Made by a program: the position numbers and the translations under genes. A DNA stretch of 61,726 nt. Source: RGIG3013 sp045538935 (GTDB taxonomy: Bacteria > Bacillota > Clostridia > Oscillospirales > Acutalibacteraceae). The notes under the pieces were generated by a model. The model did no database searches. It had not been told where the DNA came from and worked only from the letters and a program-made list of their open reading frames with translations. The DNA lies in NCBI GenBank assembly GCA_045538935.1, contig JAZQEI010000018.1, positions 1 through 61,726 on the forward strand. The letters run 5' to 3'. This document shows positions 60,273 through 61,726 of this stretch, one piece after another. Position 1 is the stretch's first letter, and every line of letters starts with the position of its first letter.

Positions 60273-61725
60273 CGTCGTGCACCCCCTCCGCTGCGGTACT
60301 CAACGCATCAACAAAGCTCTCGGTTAGATAGCTAACAACGCCATCAAGATCCAAATTGCTGTCAATGCGGTTTGTCATTCCCGTCATATCAATTTTAACC
60401 TCTGCGGTAGTAAAGCGGTTAATAGCCTCCTGCTCCGCAATATCACGCAAATATGCAAGCTCCTCCGATGTTTTACCGGAGCTGCCTGCAAGGCTGGAGG
60501 TATCACCTGCAATATCATCCAGGGTGCCACCGTAACCCAACGGATCCGTTGTTTCCGGTCCGGTGCTTACGCCCATTTTTTCAAGGATGCCATTTACAGA
60601 AAGATTATCACCCATCCAGTCCTTAATGCCGGCGCCCACCTCTGCACCTGCGGCGTAGGCATCGGAGCCCCAACCGTCTTGGAATGTGTCAAAGGTGTTA
60701 AAAGCATCACCAACGCTGCCGTAGTCAAAGGTGCCCATTGCATCACCAACGCTGCCATAATCGTGGGAGTTCCACGCATCGCTTACGCTGTCATACGCAA
60801 AGGTGTTAAAGCCCTCTGCCCACGCATCGCTTATGCTCTCGTAGCTTTCCTTTTTGCCGTTCAGCTCGTCAATTTTCTTGGATGCAAAATCGAGGCCGGA
60901 GGTGTCAATGTTTACACCCATCCAACCAAGGCATTTATTGGCCTTTTCGGCCAAAGATTTAATGCCCTGCATAATAACATCCAGCATAGTCCAAAAGCCA
61001 ATTTGGATGCCGATCCACGCATTTTTGAAAGCGGTACCCACATTGCTTGCCGCAGCCTTGAGCACATTCCAGATGCCCATACCGAGGTTTGCAAACCACA
61101 AACCAGTATTTTTGATGATGGCCCACGCACTTGCACCGAGGTTTGCAAACCAAGCCCCAATGTTTTTAATTACCTGCCAGATAGCAAGGCCAAGGTTGGC
61201 AAACCAAAGCCCCACATTTTTTATAACCTGCCAAGCTGCCAAACCGCAATTTGCGATCCACAGGCCAACATTTTTGAAAAGAGCACCCAGCCACCAAATT
61301 GCACCGGTGATCTGCTCCGTAAAGATAACGAAAACAACGATCAATGCAATAATGAGAGCAATGATCCAGGTAATGGGGCAAGCCCACAGGGCGGCATTTA
61401 AGCCGTATTGTGCCGCCGTAGCGGCAAAGGTCGCACCCGTTTGCATCATTTGGGCGGCTGCAAGCACGCCCTTTACCACCGCTGAAATGGTTTCAATGGC
61501 GGTAATAGCAAGCACAGCACCTTTGTAAAGCAAGAGGGCGGCAACCACACCCATAATTATGGGGCCAATCGTGCTCCAGTTATCGCTCATAAATGCGTAT
61601 ATATTGCTGATAACCTCAAACGCTCCCGCAGCCACATTGGCAACGAGGGCAAAGCCGTTTACAAGCCCGTTTATGGTCTTTTGCACCTTTGCGTTATTTG
61701 CAAGCTGATTGATTTTAACAAGCAC
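60262..61725 (-). CDS. Tail tape measure protein, C-terminal part
   Basis: 487 residues are visible; the gene runs past the window end, so the shown first Met is not a true start. Hydrophobic stretches (about 56-80, 118-135) and four 18-residue repeats precede a Gly/Asp/Tyr-rich zone with SVSDAWNSHDYGSVGDAMGT-like repeats. Size, position before the LysM/hub genes and composition fit a tape measure, which sets tail length and helps DNA pass. Confidence 0.85.
   Translation of the reverse strand: MLVKINQLANNAKVQKTINGLVNGFALVANVAAGAFEVISNIYAFMSDNWSTIGPIIMGVVAALLLYKGAVLAITAIETISAVVKGVLAAAQMMQTGATFAATAAQYGLNAALWACPITWIIALIIALIVVFVIFTEQITGAIWWLGALFKNVGLWIANCGLAAWQVIKNVGLWFANLGLAIWQVIKNIGAWFANLGASAWAIIKNTGLWFANLGMGIWNVLKAAASNVGTAFKNAWIGIQIGFWTMLDVIMQGIKSLAEKANKCLGWMGVNIDTSGLDFASKKIDELNGKKESYESISDAWAEGFNTFAYDSVSDAWNSHDYGSVGDAMGTFDYGSVGDAFNTFDTFQDGWGSDAYAAGAEVGAGIKDWMGDNLSVNGILEKMGVSTGPETTDPLGYGGTLDDIAGDTSSLAGSSGKTSEELAYLRDIAEQEAINRFTTAEVKIDMTGMTNRIDSNLDLDGVVSYLTESFVDALSTAAEGVHDDEL
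61060..61275 (-). repeat. Four tandem 54-bp repeats in the tape measure gene
   Basis: Four units of 18 residues follow each other: KNVGLWIANCGLAAWQVI, KNVGLWFANLGLAIWQVI, KNIGAWFANLGASAWAII and KNTGLWFANLGMGIWNVL, with a degenerate fifth (KAAASNVGTAFKNAWIGI). They are Trp-rich amphipathic helices. Confidence 0.88.
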
Positions 61726-61726
61726 A

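Noticed and set aside
48075..61726. CRISPR array or anti-phage system in the prophage
   Set aside because: No regularly spaced repeats or defence genes were seen; the repeats near 48.3 kb are too short and irregular.

Overview
The first ~48 kb look like the chromosome of a spore-forming, low-GC Gram-positive bacterium of the class Clostridia, probably gut-dwelling. The signs are AT-rich intergenic regions with canonical sigma-A promoters, AGGAGG-type ribosome binding sites, two T-box leaders, IreB, YhaM, RqcH, TrmK, a GerA/SpoVAF germination protein, a Gram-positive LexA box and many U-tailed terminators. A genus cannot be assigned by eye. From the 3' end of the tmRNA gene (ssrA) at ~48.07 kb to the window end the sequence is visibly more GC-rich. 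It is a contractile-tailed (PBSX/Xkd-like) prophage read entirely on the minus strand, with its lysis end against ssrA.

Layout. 0-3.3 kb: grpE (end), dnaK, dnaJ. 3.4-9 kb: a peptidoglycan deacetylase lipoprotein, an orphan OadB-like membrane protein plus a 44-residue partner behind a yybP-ykoY (manganese-type) riboswitch, a MATE pump and a GHL10-like lipoprotein. 9-12.8 kb: pheST behind a phenylalanine T-box. 12.8-22.5 kb: ireB, GH36 alpha-galactosidase, yhaM, a DUF1858 protein, trmK, rqcH, a phosphate transporter, a DUF4358 lipoprotein and galT. 22.6-30.2 kb: HtrA-like protease, germination protein, SOS-controlled dinB, and a sugar locus (GH109-like oxidoreductase, NahK-like kinase, divergent AraC regulator). 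30.2-38.5 kb: stand-alone trpB behind a tryptophan T-box, a membrane-anchored sigma-like protein, a ferredoxin-type aldo/keto reductase, mntP, an MGMT-family protein, a decayed uxaA fragment, an ABC exporter and a HAD phosphatase. 38.5-42.6 kb: rpmG-secE-nusG-rplK-rplA-rplJ-rplL, without rpoB after rplL and with an oversized SecE. 42.6-48.1 kb: rlmH, walJ, murA, rsmD, coaD, a coiled-coil protein, smpB and ssrA.

Prophage, in transcription order from 61.7 kb down: tape measure (cut by the window), LysM hub-associated protein, XkdQ-like hub, DUF2577, DUF2634, baseplate J, YmfQ/DUF2313, collar-type tail fibre, two small proteins, a 592-residue tail protein, template repeat, reverse transcriptase, three small tail or lysis-associated proteins, endolysin and holin.

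The most notable system is a diversity-generating retroelement (DGR) inside the tail module. A 105-bp template repeat (52240-52344) and a 105-bp variable repeat (52461-52565) at the 3' end of the tail protein gene differ at 16 positions. Fifteen of these are adenines of the template on the coding strand, and all ten AAY codons of the template are altered. The reverse transcriptase gene follows at once, with the DGR-type IGxxxSQ motif and an FMDD active site. This points to programmed mutagenesis of the phage's presumed receptor-binding tip. Next in interest are the Mn-type riboswitch on an orphan OadB pair, the SecE fusion, the sigma/membrane fusion and the trpB leader with a 12-codon open frame.
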